From: Streptomyces sp. GESEQ-4
GTDB taxonomy: Bacteria; Actinomycetota; Actinomycetes; Streptomycetales; Streptomycetaceae
DNA length: 64,000 nt
Reading direction: 5' to 3'
NCBI RefSeq assembly: GCF_017948455.1
Contig: NZ_JAFFSU010000020.1
Coordinates: 1-64,000 of the forward strand
Of this stretch, positions 1 to 8,953 are shown in pieces; within the stretch, counting starts at the first letter, position 1; every line of letters begins with the position of its first letter. Under the pieces are notes generated by a model, which had not been told where the DNA came from, did no database searches, and was given only the letters and a program-made list of their open reading frames with translations. The translations under genes and the position numbers were made by a program.

Positions 1-4
1 ACCT

Positions 5-457
5 TTAATCGAGTTGAGCACTGATAGTTTCGAGCTGTCCAGCGAAGCTGGCCAATGACCTCTTGTCCAGATGTTCAATGACGCGCTTGCGCGCGCTCGC
101 CAGGTTTGTCGGATAAGCGGACTCGAGTCGGCGCAGCCCTTCGGCAGTGAGGCTCGCTACGCTGCCCCGGGCATCGCGTGTATCGCGTCGCTTATCCACC
201 CAACCCCGCGTATGCATGGCATTCACTACTCGCGAGATACGGCTGACGGACAGGGCCGTCGCCACGGCAAGGTCCGTCATACGCATTTCGCGCTCCGGGG
301 CCTCGGACAAGTGCACCAGGACCTGATACTCGGACATCGTCAGTCCGGTTACCTTCAGAAGATCGTCATCCAAAGCCTTCGGCAAAGCAACCATTACCCG
401 CATCAGAGCACGCCAAAAGCGTTCCTCTGCTGGGTTCAACGGAACATCCGATGTCAC
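5..457 (-). CDS. MarR family transcriptional regulator (copy A)
   Basis: 150-residue winged-helix repressor of the MarR family. The DNA-binding part runs from about residue 40 (SEYQVLVHLSEAP) to 100, with recognition-helix text SVSRISRVVNAM and a wing rich in R and D (KRRDTRDARGS). It lacks any extra domain, so it should act as a ligand-responsive dimer. The start is the GTG at 457; it is shared exactly with a paralogue at 10335..10787, and the two proteins match at about 119 of 150 positions by manual count. No Shine-Dalgarno site precedes the GTG; instead a -10-like TAGTCT sits six bases upstream. The gene runs almost to the window edge, so its downstream neighbour is unknown. The target genes cannot be inferred. 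Confidence 0.9.
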   Translation of the reverse strand: MTSDVPLNPAEERFWRALMRVMVALPKALDDDLLKVTGLTMSEYQVLVHLSEAPEREMRMTDLAVATALSVSRISRVVNAMHTRGWVDKRRDTRDARGSVASLTAEGLRRLESAYPTNLASARKRVIEHLDKRSLASFAGQLETISAQLD

Positions 458-469
458 CGGAGCAGACTA
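458..469 (-). promoter_or_regulatory. Leaderless-type -10 element of MarR copy A
   Basis: Read on the minus strand, TAGTCT (464..469) is followed by six bases and then the GTG start. This is the geometry of a leaderless actinobacterial promoter, where the first transcribed base is the start codon. The same arrangement, with one base changed, precedes the paralogue at 10335. Conservation of this block in both copies supports function; the transcription start itself is inferred. Confidence 0.55.
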
Positions 470-1354
470 CCTCTTCACAGCACACGAGCCACCCGGATGT
501 GGGTGCATCAGCTCGGAAACCTACATGCTGACGACGGTGAAGATCTCGTCCCTTCGCCTCCTGTGAACTCCCAGCCTCACTCGCGAACATAAGCGACACT
601 GAAGGCGGCGATGAAAGCATCGGAGTCGGCGGCGTTACTGTCGTCGCGTCGATCAGTGCCGTGATCACTGCTGGCGTCTTCTTTTCATGGCGTCACTTCC
701 CCGTCGGCGCGGTCAATTCGACCAGGCCCCGTGCTCCGGCGATCCGCGGTGCCCCGGTCCTCACCCAGGTGCTGCGCGGCGGCGGCGAACAGGTCCATGC
801 CGGTCAGCTCCAGCTCCCGCGGGTGATCGACGTTGCCCACGGTGATCATAATAATGGCGTTTCCGAACGTTCGCCGGACTGTTCAGCACCGATAGCGCCG
901 ACGTGGATCACTCGCTGCCGCCGGGGGACGCCGAGCGGAGGGTGGAGCTGCTGATGGATCGGCTCGCCATGGTCTGACACACCATCCCGGCGGGCACCCA
1001 GCCGGGGCCCTTGAGCCCCGCCGCTGCCTGCCTGCGGCATCGCTTTTGGTCACTCGCGCCCACACGGCGCAGCCGCAGATCGCCGGGCCCCGTACCCCAG
1101 ACGGTCACCTGGTTACGGCGCCTTCGACCACACCCGTCGAGGATCTCGACGGCGCCGCCACGGGACGGGACAGCCCTCTCGGCGCAGCTGGTCCTTCCAC
1201 CACTATGGGAAGCCCTTGAGCGGAGTAGTGGCAACGCGGTGCATACGGCACGAATGAAGCATCTAATAGGCGTAAATGCCCTCATAATTACCCGTATCCA
1301 AGTTTGAGTCATAGTCTCTGCCTGGTTGGGCACACCCGAGAGCCGGAGGTGATG
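458..1354. other. Gene-poor intergenic stretch
   Basis: About 900 bases separate two diverging genes. I found no ORF with convincing family resemblance. A short minus-strand frame beginning near 848 (MITVGNVDHPRELELTG) and a plus-strand frame ending in a stop near 978 (PPGDAERRVELLMDRLAMV) both look protein-like for 30 to 50 codons and may be gene fragments, but I cannot name them. The last 100 bases are AT-richer and probably hold the promoter of the phosphatase downstream. Confidence 0.4.
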
Positions 1355-3571
1355 ATGGACAGAGCCGGAGGCCAAGCCTTTGCCGCTCGAGTCCGGCAGG
1401 ATCGTGTTCTCGCGGATGCCCTGCGCCAGGCCACCCATGAACTCGGCGCGTTCCTCTCAGTGGTCTACCTGATCGACGCCGACGCAGGGGATCTGGTCGC
1501 GACAGCAGTAGGCGGTGAACCGCCTTTCGTCTTCACGATCCCGCAGCGCATCCCGCGTGACAGCCCGCTCGTTTCGGCGGCTGTTCCGCGAACTGGAGAT
1601 CCCATCGGCTCAGCTCTTCCGATCCTCACAGGCGGCGAGGAGCGCGCGCTCCGGCTCATCCCCTACCCGCACTCATTCGTCACCGCTCCGCTGATGGGCG
1701 AAAGCAGGGTCATCGGCATCTTGACCGCCCTGTGGTCACCTCCGCGTCCGTACGACATGCCTCATCTCCTGAACCTCATGTCGCATCTGGCGGAGCAGAC
1801 GGTGGAGTCACTCATCGACGGGCGCTCCAGCGAATCAATGCGCCCTGCGTCCGGCCCCGCTCCCACAGTCATCCCCCTGGCCAGCGGCAAAACGGCCGCG
1901 TCGAAAGCGCCACGCCATGGCAGCGGCTGGCCCACCTGGGGAGTTCCCGAACTCGGAGGCTCTCCGGCACTCACGCAGATGTATCAGCTCCACATGCTCT
2001 CCGAGGCCCTCAACCAGGCCTCGGGGATAGAAGAGGTCATGCGCGCGGCCGATGACTGGATCGTCAGGCCGTTCGGCGGGCAGACACTGGTCGTCGCCAT
2101 TGCGGACCAGGGCAGACTCCGCGTCGTGGGCCAACGCCGAGCGACGGGACTCGCCAAGGCCATCCATCGCCAGCACCTCGACAGCGCGATTCCCTCGGCG
2201 AACGTACTGCGGACAGGGCAGCCCCTCTACCTCTCTGATGCCCGCACGGTGAGCGACTTGTTTCCGCAGGCCGACATCGGCGACCTCCAGGCCATGGCGG
2301 TGCTGCCGGTGACCGCAGGCGACCGTGTCGTGGGCAGTTGCCTGCTGGGCTTCGACCACGCCCGGGTTTTCGAGACCGACGAGCAGGTGCTGCTGCTCAT
2401 GATGACCGGCAATCTGGCCGTGGCCCTGGAGCGCGAACGCCTCAGCGAAGCAGGACGGTGCCTCGCAGATGCCTTGCAACGAAAGCTTCTCCCCCGCAGC
2501 ATTCCGGCCTTGTCGCAGGTTGTCACCACGGCACGCTACCTACCCCCGCCTGCCTCCGCAGGCATGGGCGGCGACTGGTATGACGTAATCCCACTGCCCG
2601 GAAAGCTGGTGGGCCTGGTGGTCGGCGATGTCCAGGGACACGGCGTGGACAGCGCGGTGATCATGGGGCAGCTCCGCAGTGGGCTGCGCGCATATGCTGC
2701 CGAAGGCCACGACGCGGCCACCGTCATGGCCAGGTCCAGTGAACTGCTCGCCGAACTCGAGGCTGATATCTATGCCACCTGCTGCTTTGTGCGCTTCGAC
2801 CCGGAGTTAGAAACGGCCGACATCGCTTCGGCGGGACATCCCGCGCCCCTGCTGCGCACGCCGGACGGCGAATTGATTCTCCCGCCGGTGCCGTCCAATC
2901 CGCCGCTCGCGGTCATCTCCAACCATCGCTACGCCACGACCGAAATCCCCGTCCCGGCAGGCAGCTTGCTGATGCTGTACACGGATGGCATTGCACGCGA
3001 GCCGGACGGCGACCCAATCTCGGCGGCCAGTGAACTCCTCCAGGCAATGGAGGGCGTAGAGCGAAAGTCCCTCGAGGGGCTCGCAGACGAGGCCGTCGAC
3101 CAGGCTGCACGATCCGCGCGCCGGGATGACGACATGGTCCTGCTCCTGGCCCTCTACGAAGGCGGCCCGTTGGGCCCGATGCCCAGAGGGGACCAGATGT
3201 GGATCGCCCGGCACGACATCGGCAGCGTACGAGCGGCCCGGCGTTTCGTACGTGGATACCTCGAACAGCGGCATCTCGCCCACCTCTCGGACGACCTGGA
3301 GGTCATCACGTCCGAGGCCGTCACCAACGCCCTCATTCACGCTGACAGCGAGGTCGAGGTGCGATTGCGCGAATACCCCGACCGAGTTCACCTCGAGGTG
3401 CGCGACACCGATGCCACGCCCCCCGTCCCGACTTCCGTCACCCAGTCCGACGAAGCCAATGCCGTCGCTGAGCACGGCAGAGGAATGGGCATCATGGAGT
3501 GGCTGTCCTCCGCTTGGGGCAGCTCCCCCAACGGCCGAGGCAAGACCGTCTGGGTCGATGTGTCGAAGTGA
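1355..3571 (+). CDS. GAF / SpoIIE-type PP2C phosphatase / HATPase fusion
   Basis: 738-residue cytoplasmic signalling protein. Order: N-terminal GAF-like sensor (about 20-165), linker, second GAF (about 215-365), a SpoIIE/RsbU-type PP2C phosphatase (about 385-595, with GMGGDWYDVIPL and VVGDVQGHGVDSA metal-binding motifs and LYTDGI) and a C-terminal RsbW-like ATPase (about 610-735) with N-box EAVTNALIHA and the GRGMGI ATP-lid motif. Such fusions control anti-sigma-factor antagonists in actinomycete stress circuits: the phosphatase activates an antagonist and the kinase-like ATPase can inactivate it. No STAS antagonist or sigma factor is adjacent, so the partner is encoded elsewhere. The ATG at 1355 is chosen because GGAGGT at 1345..1350 precedes it; an in-frame ATG at 1352 is too close. 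The frame stays open up to 1304. Confidence 0.93.
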   Translation: MDRAGGQAFAARVRQDRVLADALRQATHELGAFLSVVYLIDADAGDLVATAVGGEPPFVFTIPQRIPRDSPLVSAAVPRTGDPIGSALPILTGGEERALRLIPYPHSFVTAPLMGESRVIGILTALWSPPRPYDMPHLLNLMSHLAEQTVESLIDGRSSESMRPASGPAPTVIPLASGKTAASKAPRHGSGWPTWGVPELGGSPALTQMYQLHMLSEALNQASGIEEVMRAADDWIVRPFGGQTLVVAIADQGRLRVVGQRRATGLAKAIHRQHLDSAIPSANVLRTGQPLYLSDARTVSDLFPQADIGDLQAMAVLPVTAGDRVVGSCLLGFDHARVFETDEQVLLLMMTGNLAVALERERLSEAGRCLADALQRKLLPRSIPALSQVVTTARYLPPPASAGMGGDWYDVIPLPGKLVGLVVGDVQGHGVDSAVIMGQLRSGLRAYAAEGHDAATVMARSSELLAELEADIYATCCFVRFDPELETADIASAGHPAPLLRTPDGELILPPVPSNPPLAVISNHRYATTEIPVPAGSLLMLYTDGIAREPDGDPISAASELLQAMEGVERKSLEGLADEAVDQAARSARRDDDMVLLLALYEGGPLGPMPRGDQMWIARHDIGSVRAARRFVRGYLEQRHLAHLSDDLEVITSEAVTNALIHADSEVEVRLREYPDRVHLEVRDTDATPPVPTSVTQSDEANAVAEHGRGMGIMEWLSSAWGSSPNGRGKTVWVDVSK

Positions 3572-3797
3572 TCGGGATCGTGGGCCGGACGCCCTGAAAT
3601 GAACTCGGAGCCGGTCGAGAGCGGTCTGCTCATTTCCGGCCCGCTGCCATCCGTGTTCGATGCGGAGACTTGCGCGCCCGGGCGAAGGTTCCACGGTGTG
3701 GGCCGTGACCTCAACCGCGGAGCGAAACCCGTCGTTGGCCCAGGCCACGATGCGCCAGTGGCGGCACGTGCCGTTGGGGCCGATCTGGCTGCCCCGC

Positions 3798-3823
3798 CTC
3801 CGGACGCTGACCGGCGTCCGGAG
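3798..3823. repeat. Perfect 10-bp inverted repeat
   Basis: Arms CTCCGGACGC (3798..3807) and GCGTCCGGAG (3814..3823) enclose TGACCG, giving a 10-bp perfect stem with a six-base loop. There is no T-tract. It lies 230 bases after the phosphatase and just beyond the end of the minus-strand membrane frame, so it could help end transcription from either side, or be part of a lost mobile element. Confidence 0.45.
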
Positions 3824-3834
3824 CCGGTCGCCGG

Positions 3835-4245
3835 TCAGCGTCCAGGTGTGTCGCTATGAAGAGTGATCATGACGGCGAGGACGGTGCCAACCGACGGGAC
3901 GGCGGCGAGGCCGATCATGGTGGGCACGAGTGCGGCCTGCCGGATGACGAGACTGAAGGCCGACGGCAGTCCCATGTCGGCGTAGGCGATGACGACGAAG
4001 AAGGCGAGCACACCGGCACTGTTGCGGCGAATGTGCCGATGTAATGCTGGTCCTCGACCGCGATTCGAAGCCGGCCTCACATAACTCGTCAGCGCAAGCA
4101 CGGGTATGACGGGCGATGGCGGCAGCACCCCAAGAAGTCGCGCCTGCGACAATCCGGTCCCAACGTCCCGGCCGCCAGGCCCCAGGACCTTGGCCTCGAA
4201 ACCGCAATCATCGCCGCACGGCCGTCCCGGCTGGACCAGGACCAC
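3835..4245 (-). pseudogene. Membrane-protein relic
   Basis: A 136-codon frame whose last 60 residues form two hydrophobic segments (VLAFFVVIAYADMGL and ALVPTMIGLAAVPSVGTVLAV) ending in HSDTPGR. The first half is not protein-like, and a stop separates it from another hydrophobic stretch upstream (LVVGGFMLLEV). This suggests the end of a multi-pass transporter or similar membrane protein that has lost its front. No family could be assigned from the sequence. It may be only a fortuitous open frame. Confidence 0.3.
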
Positions 4246-5152
4246 ACGGGCTCCTTCCTCGAATCCCAGCCAGTGCTCTCACACCTCCAACAGCATGAAC
4301 CCTCCGACCACGAGCCCCGCCCCGGCCGTGACCGCCACGGCGTGCAGGTGTGCGATCTCTAGCTCCAGGGGACAGCAGGTCCACGTCGATGGCCCCCACG
4401 GGCCGCCCGCCCCCTCCTCAGCGTCCGTCTCCCCCACCACCTGGCGGGCTTGCGCCGCACGCAGCGATACCAGTCGGCCGACCCCGTTCCCGGAACGGCA
4501 AGTGCTGCACGGAATCGAGCAGGGAGGACGATGGTCGAAACATCCTCGCTCGGAGCGACGTCGCACCACAGCCTGTATCCATTGACAGCAACCGGCATCT
4601 CACCGCCGTTCGTGATCGGCATGTCCGGCGATCGGCCTAAGCGTTTCCATCGCACGTGCGTCGAGGCACCGGTCCGCTGTCGTGAAGGCGACACACCGTG
4701 AACCGGATGGAACGCTGCACACCGGCACACAGCACGAGCGCAAGACCGTCACCGGTGACTCGCCGCTCCGGACCCCCTCGTGGGGCACCTACGTGCGTCC
4801 GTTCTGATTACCGTCGACTTCCAGCTTCACGGTAAACCGACCCTTACCTGGCACGCCCGATGCGGTCTCCTGCGCATGGGTTACTCAGATCCAGTGGGAT
4901 CGCGGATGGTCGGAGTGGCCCCGTGCCGGTCAAGGGCCGTCCTCTGGTAGGTGTTCGGTTCGCATCACGCGGAGCCACGGCACCGGGGCACACCGGCCCC
5001 ACACGAGACGGGAATGGCTGAAGAAGGCCTGTGAACTCCCTCCACTCGGTGAGGAACTGAACCACCTGCGCTGGGAAGCCCTGGTCACCGAGCCAAGCTG
5101 CGGTGTGTGACGCATCCCGGCGTCTTCTCCGCACCATCAGAGATCGCAACTC

Positions 5153-5950
5153 GTGGAAAGAGGCAACGCCTTGATCAGCCGACGCCGGTTCACCATGCTC
5201 AGCGCATCACTCGCAGCCGCCCAAGGGGCATCCGCCACCGCCGCCCGCGCAGCAGGCCTGCCCAACCGAACCCATCGGGTACGCAACGTCGTTCTTGTCC
5301 ACGGCGCCTACGCCGACGGCTCGTCATGGAGCAAGGTCATTCCATTGCTCCAGCATGCCGGCATGAACGTGACAGCGGTTCAAAATCCCCTGACGTCTCT
5401 GGCCGACGACGCCGCCGCGACCAGGTTCGCCCTCGCCCGCCAGGACGGCCCCGTCATCCTCGCCGCCCACTCCTACGGCGGCACTGTCATCTCCGAAGTA
5501 GGACTCGCTCACAACGTCGCTGGCCTCGTCTACGTCGCCGCGCGCGCCCCCGAAGCCGGAGAAGACTTCGCCGCCCTGTCGGCCCGCTTCCCCACACCCC
5601 CCGTCACCTCCGGCGTCATCACGTCCGACGGCTTCAGATGGCTGAACAAGCGGGCGTTCCTGCGGGACTTCGCCAACGGTGTCACCCGCCAGGAGGCCCT
5701 CACCCTCTACGCCGCGCAGGGGCTGCTTTCGACCACCCCACCGACCACGAGCGCGGCAGCCTGGCAGACCAAGCCGTCCTGGTATGCAGTTTCCAAGGAC
5801 GACCGCACGATCAACCCCGACCTGGAACGGTTCATGGCTCGCCGTATGAAAGCACAGACCATCGAGGTCAACGCCGGACACCTGTCCCTGATCTCCCGCC
5901 CGAAGGACATCGCGGAACTGATCCTCACAGCTGCATCCACGGTGAGTTGA
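5153..5950 (+). CDS. Tat-exported alpha/beta hydrolase
   Basis: 265 residues. The N-terminus carries a twin-arginine signal (SRRRFTM at residues 9-15, then a small-residue-rich segment up to AARAAG), followed by a compact alpha/beta hydrolase: HGAY near the first strand supplies the oxyanion region, AHSYGG is the nucleophile elbow with catalytic Ser, and NAGHLSLIS carries the catalytic His. This pattern fits the esterase-like group (pyrethroid-hydrolase/RsbQ-like) that often lacks a known substrate. GTG 5153 opens the frame; TTG 5171 has the better ribosome site (GAAAGAGG) and may be the true start, leaving the signal intact. No partner gene is adjacent; the flanks are decayed sequence. Confidence 0.85.
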   Translation: MERGNALISRRRFTMLSASLAAAQGASATAARAAGLPNRTHRVRNVVLVHGAYADGSSWSKVIPLLQHAGMNVTAVQNPLTSLADDAAATRFALARQDGPVILAAHSYGGTVISEVGLAHNVAGLVYVAARAPEAGEDFAALSARFPTPPVTSGVITSDGFRWLNKRAFLRDFANGVTRQEALTLYAAQGLLSTTPPTTSAAAWQTKPSWYAVSKDDRTINPDLERFMARRMKAQTIEVNAGHLSLISRPKDIAELILTAASTVS

Positions 5951-6037
5951 CGCCGCGTCAGGGAAGCTGAGGAGTTCAGGGCGCACACGGTGCTGGGCAG
6001 AGACACGCCCCAATCGGGTGTGAGATCAGACCCCCGG

Positions 6038-6600
6038 TCACGGCCGTCGCGGTTCGACGACGCCGCGTACCGCCTCCAGCAGGGCAGTGCGGTGCTCGGC
6101 GAGTCGCTGCCCCGCGAGGGAGTCCTCTCCGCTTGCAGCCTTCAGGGCCGGGGGGCGCTCAGCCAGCTCTCAGTCAGGCGTAGCACGATCGCGAAGAGGT
6201 CGATGGCGGGGATGTCCGCGGAGCCTCCCTGCTCGCTGCACTGCCTCGACCAGGCGGACCCTGTCCCTGAAGCTCTCGATCTCGGCTGCAGACGGTTCGG
6301 GTTGTTCGGAACATCGCCAGGCGGCGATCCTTCCCACTTCGGGGTTGGCGATGATGTAGTCGTACGGGGCGGCTGCGAAGGCCTACAGATCGCCGTTTGG
6401 CAGCGTTACCGCTTCCACAAGGGCATGCATCTGATCATGTACACGTAGATCGGTCGCTTGTTCGCACCAGCGCGTTCCGCAATGCGATCAATGCGCGCGC
6501 CGGCGTGACCGTGCTCGGCAAATTCGCTCGTGGCGGGCAGGCAACAGGAGCGCCTTGGTGGCCAGTGAGTTGCGGGGGCGTGGTTGGTGCTCGGAGTTGC
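6038..6600 (-). pseudogene. TetR/AcrR regulator broken by stop and frameshifts
   Basis: Translating the minus strand in pieces recovers a TetR protein in order: SLATKALLL near 6575, the helix-turn-helix text GARIDRIAERAGANKRPIYVY (about 6510-6450, split here as GARIDRIAERAGANKR and PIYVY), then in another frame RVHDQMHALVEAVTLPNGDL, a TAG stop, AFAAAPYDYIIANPEVGRI, then after a frameshift near 6225 DIPAIDLFAIVLRLTESWL, and after a C-run one base short near 6153 the tail ALKAASGEDS...RRP with a stop at 6038..6040. At least one nonsense mutation and four frame changes make a sequencing artefact unlikely. The family is clear from the conserved IANPE and ESWL regions typical of TetR C-terminal domains. 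Confidence 0.8.
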
Positions 6601-6741
6601 GTTCCGACATGGAGTTGCTCTTACTGCTGTTCAACTGGCGACGTGATCCCTACCGGAGCTGGTGAGCCGTCGTGGGTTCACTCCTGCTGGTTCTTGTGGA
6701 GCCAGCGGCCTGTGCTGTGCCGACGCGGGATCAGGGGACGC

Positions 6742-6850
6742 TTCAAGCTCCGACGATGCGTGTCAGGTCGTCGAGTTCGCGACCGGCCCAGGGCCGACCA
6801 TGGACGGCGCTTGTTCGCCCAGCTCTTCGACTGCGCCGTCCCGTACGAGG
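6742..6850 (-). pseudogene. C-terminal relic of a second NAD-dehydrogenase copy
   Basis: On the minus strand this piece reads DGAVEELGEQAPSMV, then after a one-base shift AGRELDDLTRIVGA and a stop. The intact dehydrogenase at 11215..12060 ends TGAVEDLGSQATPVID...ARELDELTGIVGA. The match in order, length and final residues shows that this is the decayed tail of a paralogue. The rest of the copy is missing. Confidence 0.7.
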
Positions 6851-6875
6851 TGAGAGAGACCGGCCGTGCCGGCCC

Positions 6876-7784
6876 TCAGCCCCGCTGTATGAGAGTCGTC
6901 ATCTCCGTGACCAGCTCCATCGAAGCATCGATGTGGGGCAGAGACATCGACTCCACCATGAAGTGATCGATACCGGTGCGCTCCGCCAGGGACTTGATCA
7001 CATCCGAGACCTGGGTCAGTGGCGTTCCTTCGACAACGTTGACGCGCATGATCGTGTCGATGTGCGCCGGATCGCGCCCTGCCGCCACGGCGAACCCGTC
7101 AATGAGCGCACGCTGCGCGAGCACGGCATCAGCATCCACGTACACCGGCACGATGCATGCCGGAAGCCAGCCGTCGGCACGCTCCCCAACACGCTGGAGC
7201 GCACTTCGGACCCGACTCGCCGTACCGATGTAGAACGGCGGCCGTGGCTTCTGCACCGGCTTGAGGGGTGCATGCTGCAGAGGCACCTCAAGATGGCGGC
7301 CGTGATACTCCACCGGGTCCACGGTCCACAGCAGCTCCAGGGCATCCAGCAGCTCGTTCATGCGCGCGCCGCGCCTGGCGAAATCAACGTTCGCCGACTC
7401 GAACTCCTCGGGAGACCAGCCGACTCCAAAGCCTGGGATCAGACGCCCGCCGCTGACCAGGTCGATCGTGGTCAGGCTGCGGGCCAACTGCACCGGCGGA
7501 TAGATCGGCCCAATGAGAACGTGTGTGCCCAGGCTGATCCGATCCGTCGCCGCGGCCGCGACGCCGAGCAGCACGAAGGGATCCGCCGCGGTCCGGTACT
7601 CGACCGGGATGGTCGTGTCGCCGACGCCCCCTATCCCGATCTTGGGATTGACTGCGGCAAAATTGCGGTCTCCCACCCAAAGGCTCGCTGCCCCGGCCTT
7701 CTCTGCTTCTCGGGCGAATTCTGCCGCCCGATCCACCTGATGGGCGAGGTTGTTCAGGTATGGGAGGGCGAACCCGATCTTCAT
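6876..7784 (-). CDS. LLM-class (F420-dependent type) oxidoreductase
   Basis: 302-residue luciferase-like monooxygenase-fold protein. It opens MKIGFALPYLNN, has the SLWVGDR strand typical of the family, ISLGTHVLIGPIYPPVQLARSLTTID and SGGRLIPGFGVGWSPEEFE, all hallmarks of actinobacterial TIM-barrel flavin or F420 oxidoreductases, and ends with GIDHFMVE. The cofactor is not certain from sequence; most actinomycete members with GVGWSPEEFE use F420H2. The ATG at 7784 is preceded by GGAAAG and starts exactly at the family N-terminus; an upstream in-frame extension to 7826 looks spurious. The gene follows the hemerythrin-like gene on the same strand after a 178-base gap. Confidence 0.9.
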   Translation of the reverse strand: MKIGFALPYLNNLAHQVDRAAEFAREAEKAGAASLWVGDRNFAAVNPKIGIGGVGDTTIPVEYRTAADPFVLLGVAAAATDRISLGTHVLIGPIYPPVQLARSLTTIDLVSGGRLIPGFGVGWSPEEFESANVDFARRGARMNELLDALELLWTVDPVEYHGRHLEVPLQHAPLKPVQKPRPPFYIGTASRVRSALQRVGERADGWLPACIVPVYVDADAVLAQRALIDGFAVAAGRDPAHIDTIMRVNVVEGTPLTQVSDVIKSLAERTGIDHFMVESMSLPHIDASMELVTEMTTLIQRG

Positions 7785-7962
7785 GATGGCTTTCCGTTCA
7801 CAGATGGCCCATTGGGCGTCGGACAAGCGCGCCGACTATGCGGTTGCCGTCGGCCCACGCGAAAGAATGCGCCTATCCCAAGCAACGGACGGTCGGCCCG
7901 CGACAGCCTTGCGCCCCGCCGCCTGGCGGCGTTTCGACAGACAGGAGCAGTCGTCTGCCCGG

Positions 7963-8646
7963 TCAACTGCCAAGGCGGGGCGGAGTGGGCGTCCCGTGGA
8001 CGCGCTTGGCGTGTGAGGCATACAGGCGCGGCCCGATGTGCGGCATGAGCAACCGGGCCGGCAGCGGCGCGTGAGCCAGCACCGCCTTGACTACCGCTGG
8101 GTCGCCTTCGTACATCACCATGCCGAAGGTCAGTGGGAGGGTCTTCTTCGGGCTCTTGGCCATCCCGTGCTGCCCCATCTGTTCCCACTCCGCCGCGGTG
8201 ACGTGTTTCGCGGCCAGCGGAAGGATCTCTTTCTCTTCGAGCGCCATGTGTTCCAGGAGCACCGTCAGCAGCTGGTCGAGGGCAGAGGCAAGTTCATCCC
8301 CGCCCCGGGCCGTGGCACGCCAGCTCGGAAGAAGGGCCGTCACCGTTGCATGCGCTCGCTCGATCGCATGGTGCTGCTCCTCCATGCCGGGTACGACGGA
8401 GGTGGCCTCCTGACCACCGCGCTCGAGCAGCAGCGGCCACAGCACGAGGTCCTCCCCTTCGTGGTGCAGGTGCAGCACGAGGCACAGCAACTCCGCATGA
8501 GCACCGACGATTTCTGCACGCTTGATGTCACCTGGCGTCACGTCGCGCACCAGCTGCGGGAGCAGCCGGAATTCTCTGCGCATCATGGTGTGAGCCATAT
8601 ACATGTCGCGCACGTCGGCCATGCGCTCGCTGACTGCTGAATTCAC
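7963..8646 (-). CDS. Hemerythrin-domain (HHE) protein
   Basis: 227 residues. A four-helix hemerythrin-like domain covers about residues 15-160, with candidate metal ligands in MAHTMMRREF, HLHHEGEDLVLWPLL, EEQHHAIERAH and LLEHMALEEKEILPL. Such proteins bind a di-iron centre or sense O2/NO; some actinomycete members act in redox or iron stress. The C-terminal 60 residues (GMVMYEGDP... to RLGS) are an added tail seen in many Streptomyces homologues. The GTG start at 8646 follows AGAGGAA. Its neighbours (LLM oxidoreductase downstream) give no pathway. It was not possible to tell whether iron is actually bound. Confidence 0.88.
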   Translation of the reverse strand: MNSAVSERMADVRDMYMAHTMMRREFRLLPQLVRDVTPGDIKRAEIVGAHAELLCLVLHLHHEGEDLVLWPLLLERGGQEATSVVPGMEEQHHAIERAHATVTALLPSWRATARGGDELASALDQLLTVLLEHMALEEKEILPLAAKHVTAAEWEQMGQHGMAKSPKKTLPLTFGMVMYEGDPAVVKAVLAHAPLPARLLMPHIGPRLYASHAKRVHGTPTPPRLGS

Positions 8647-8953
8647 TGACGTTCCTCTTCATTGGATCTCACGCAACGAACTGGCGGAGGCGCCCGCGAC
8701 GGCGGCGTCGAGCCCGCCTGCCAAGGGCCGGCCCCGCCCAAAGCACGAAACCTGCCGTGAGCGCGCCCACCGTCGACCGACCAGACACCATGCGGGTGCC
8801 GGGCACGAGCCGACGGAACCGCCGGAAGCCCGCCATCACGATGCCACATGTGTGCCTACGCAAGCAACAATCACTTACTGTGGAGGGAGCTAGTGCGGCC
8901 CAGAACTGCTGGGACCACGAAGACCATGCAGAACCACACCGAGAGTGATCACA
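8647..8953. other. Divergent spacer with a doubtful 55-codon frame
   Basis: The spacer between the hemerythrin-like gene and the acetyltransferase should contain both promoters. A minus-strand frame 8669..8836 encodes 55 residues with one hydrophobic stretch (VGALTAGFVLWAGPALG) and a very basic tail, ending 22 bases before the hemerythrin start. It has no clear ribosome site and no family I know, so I do not call it a gene. Confidence 0.35.

Larger units (their letters stand above)
3572..5152. other. 1.6 kb region without an intact gene
   Basis: Long open frames occur on both strands but they overlap each other, have poor codon bias and no recognisable domains. The only stretches that look like former protein are the membrane-type frame at 3835..4245 on the minus strand and, further upstream in the same direction, a hydrophobic segment ending in LVVGGFMLLEV near 4282 that is cut off by a stop. 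A minus-strand frame near 4600 (MPVAVNGYRLWCDVAPSED) recalls the start of an alpha/beta hydrolase but loses coherence. I read the region as decayed. Confidence 0.4.

Noticed and set aside
6672..8048. A 458-codon plus-strand frame
   Set aside because: Arg/His/Gln-rich antisense shadow of the LLM oxidoreductase.
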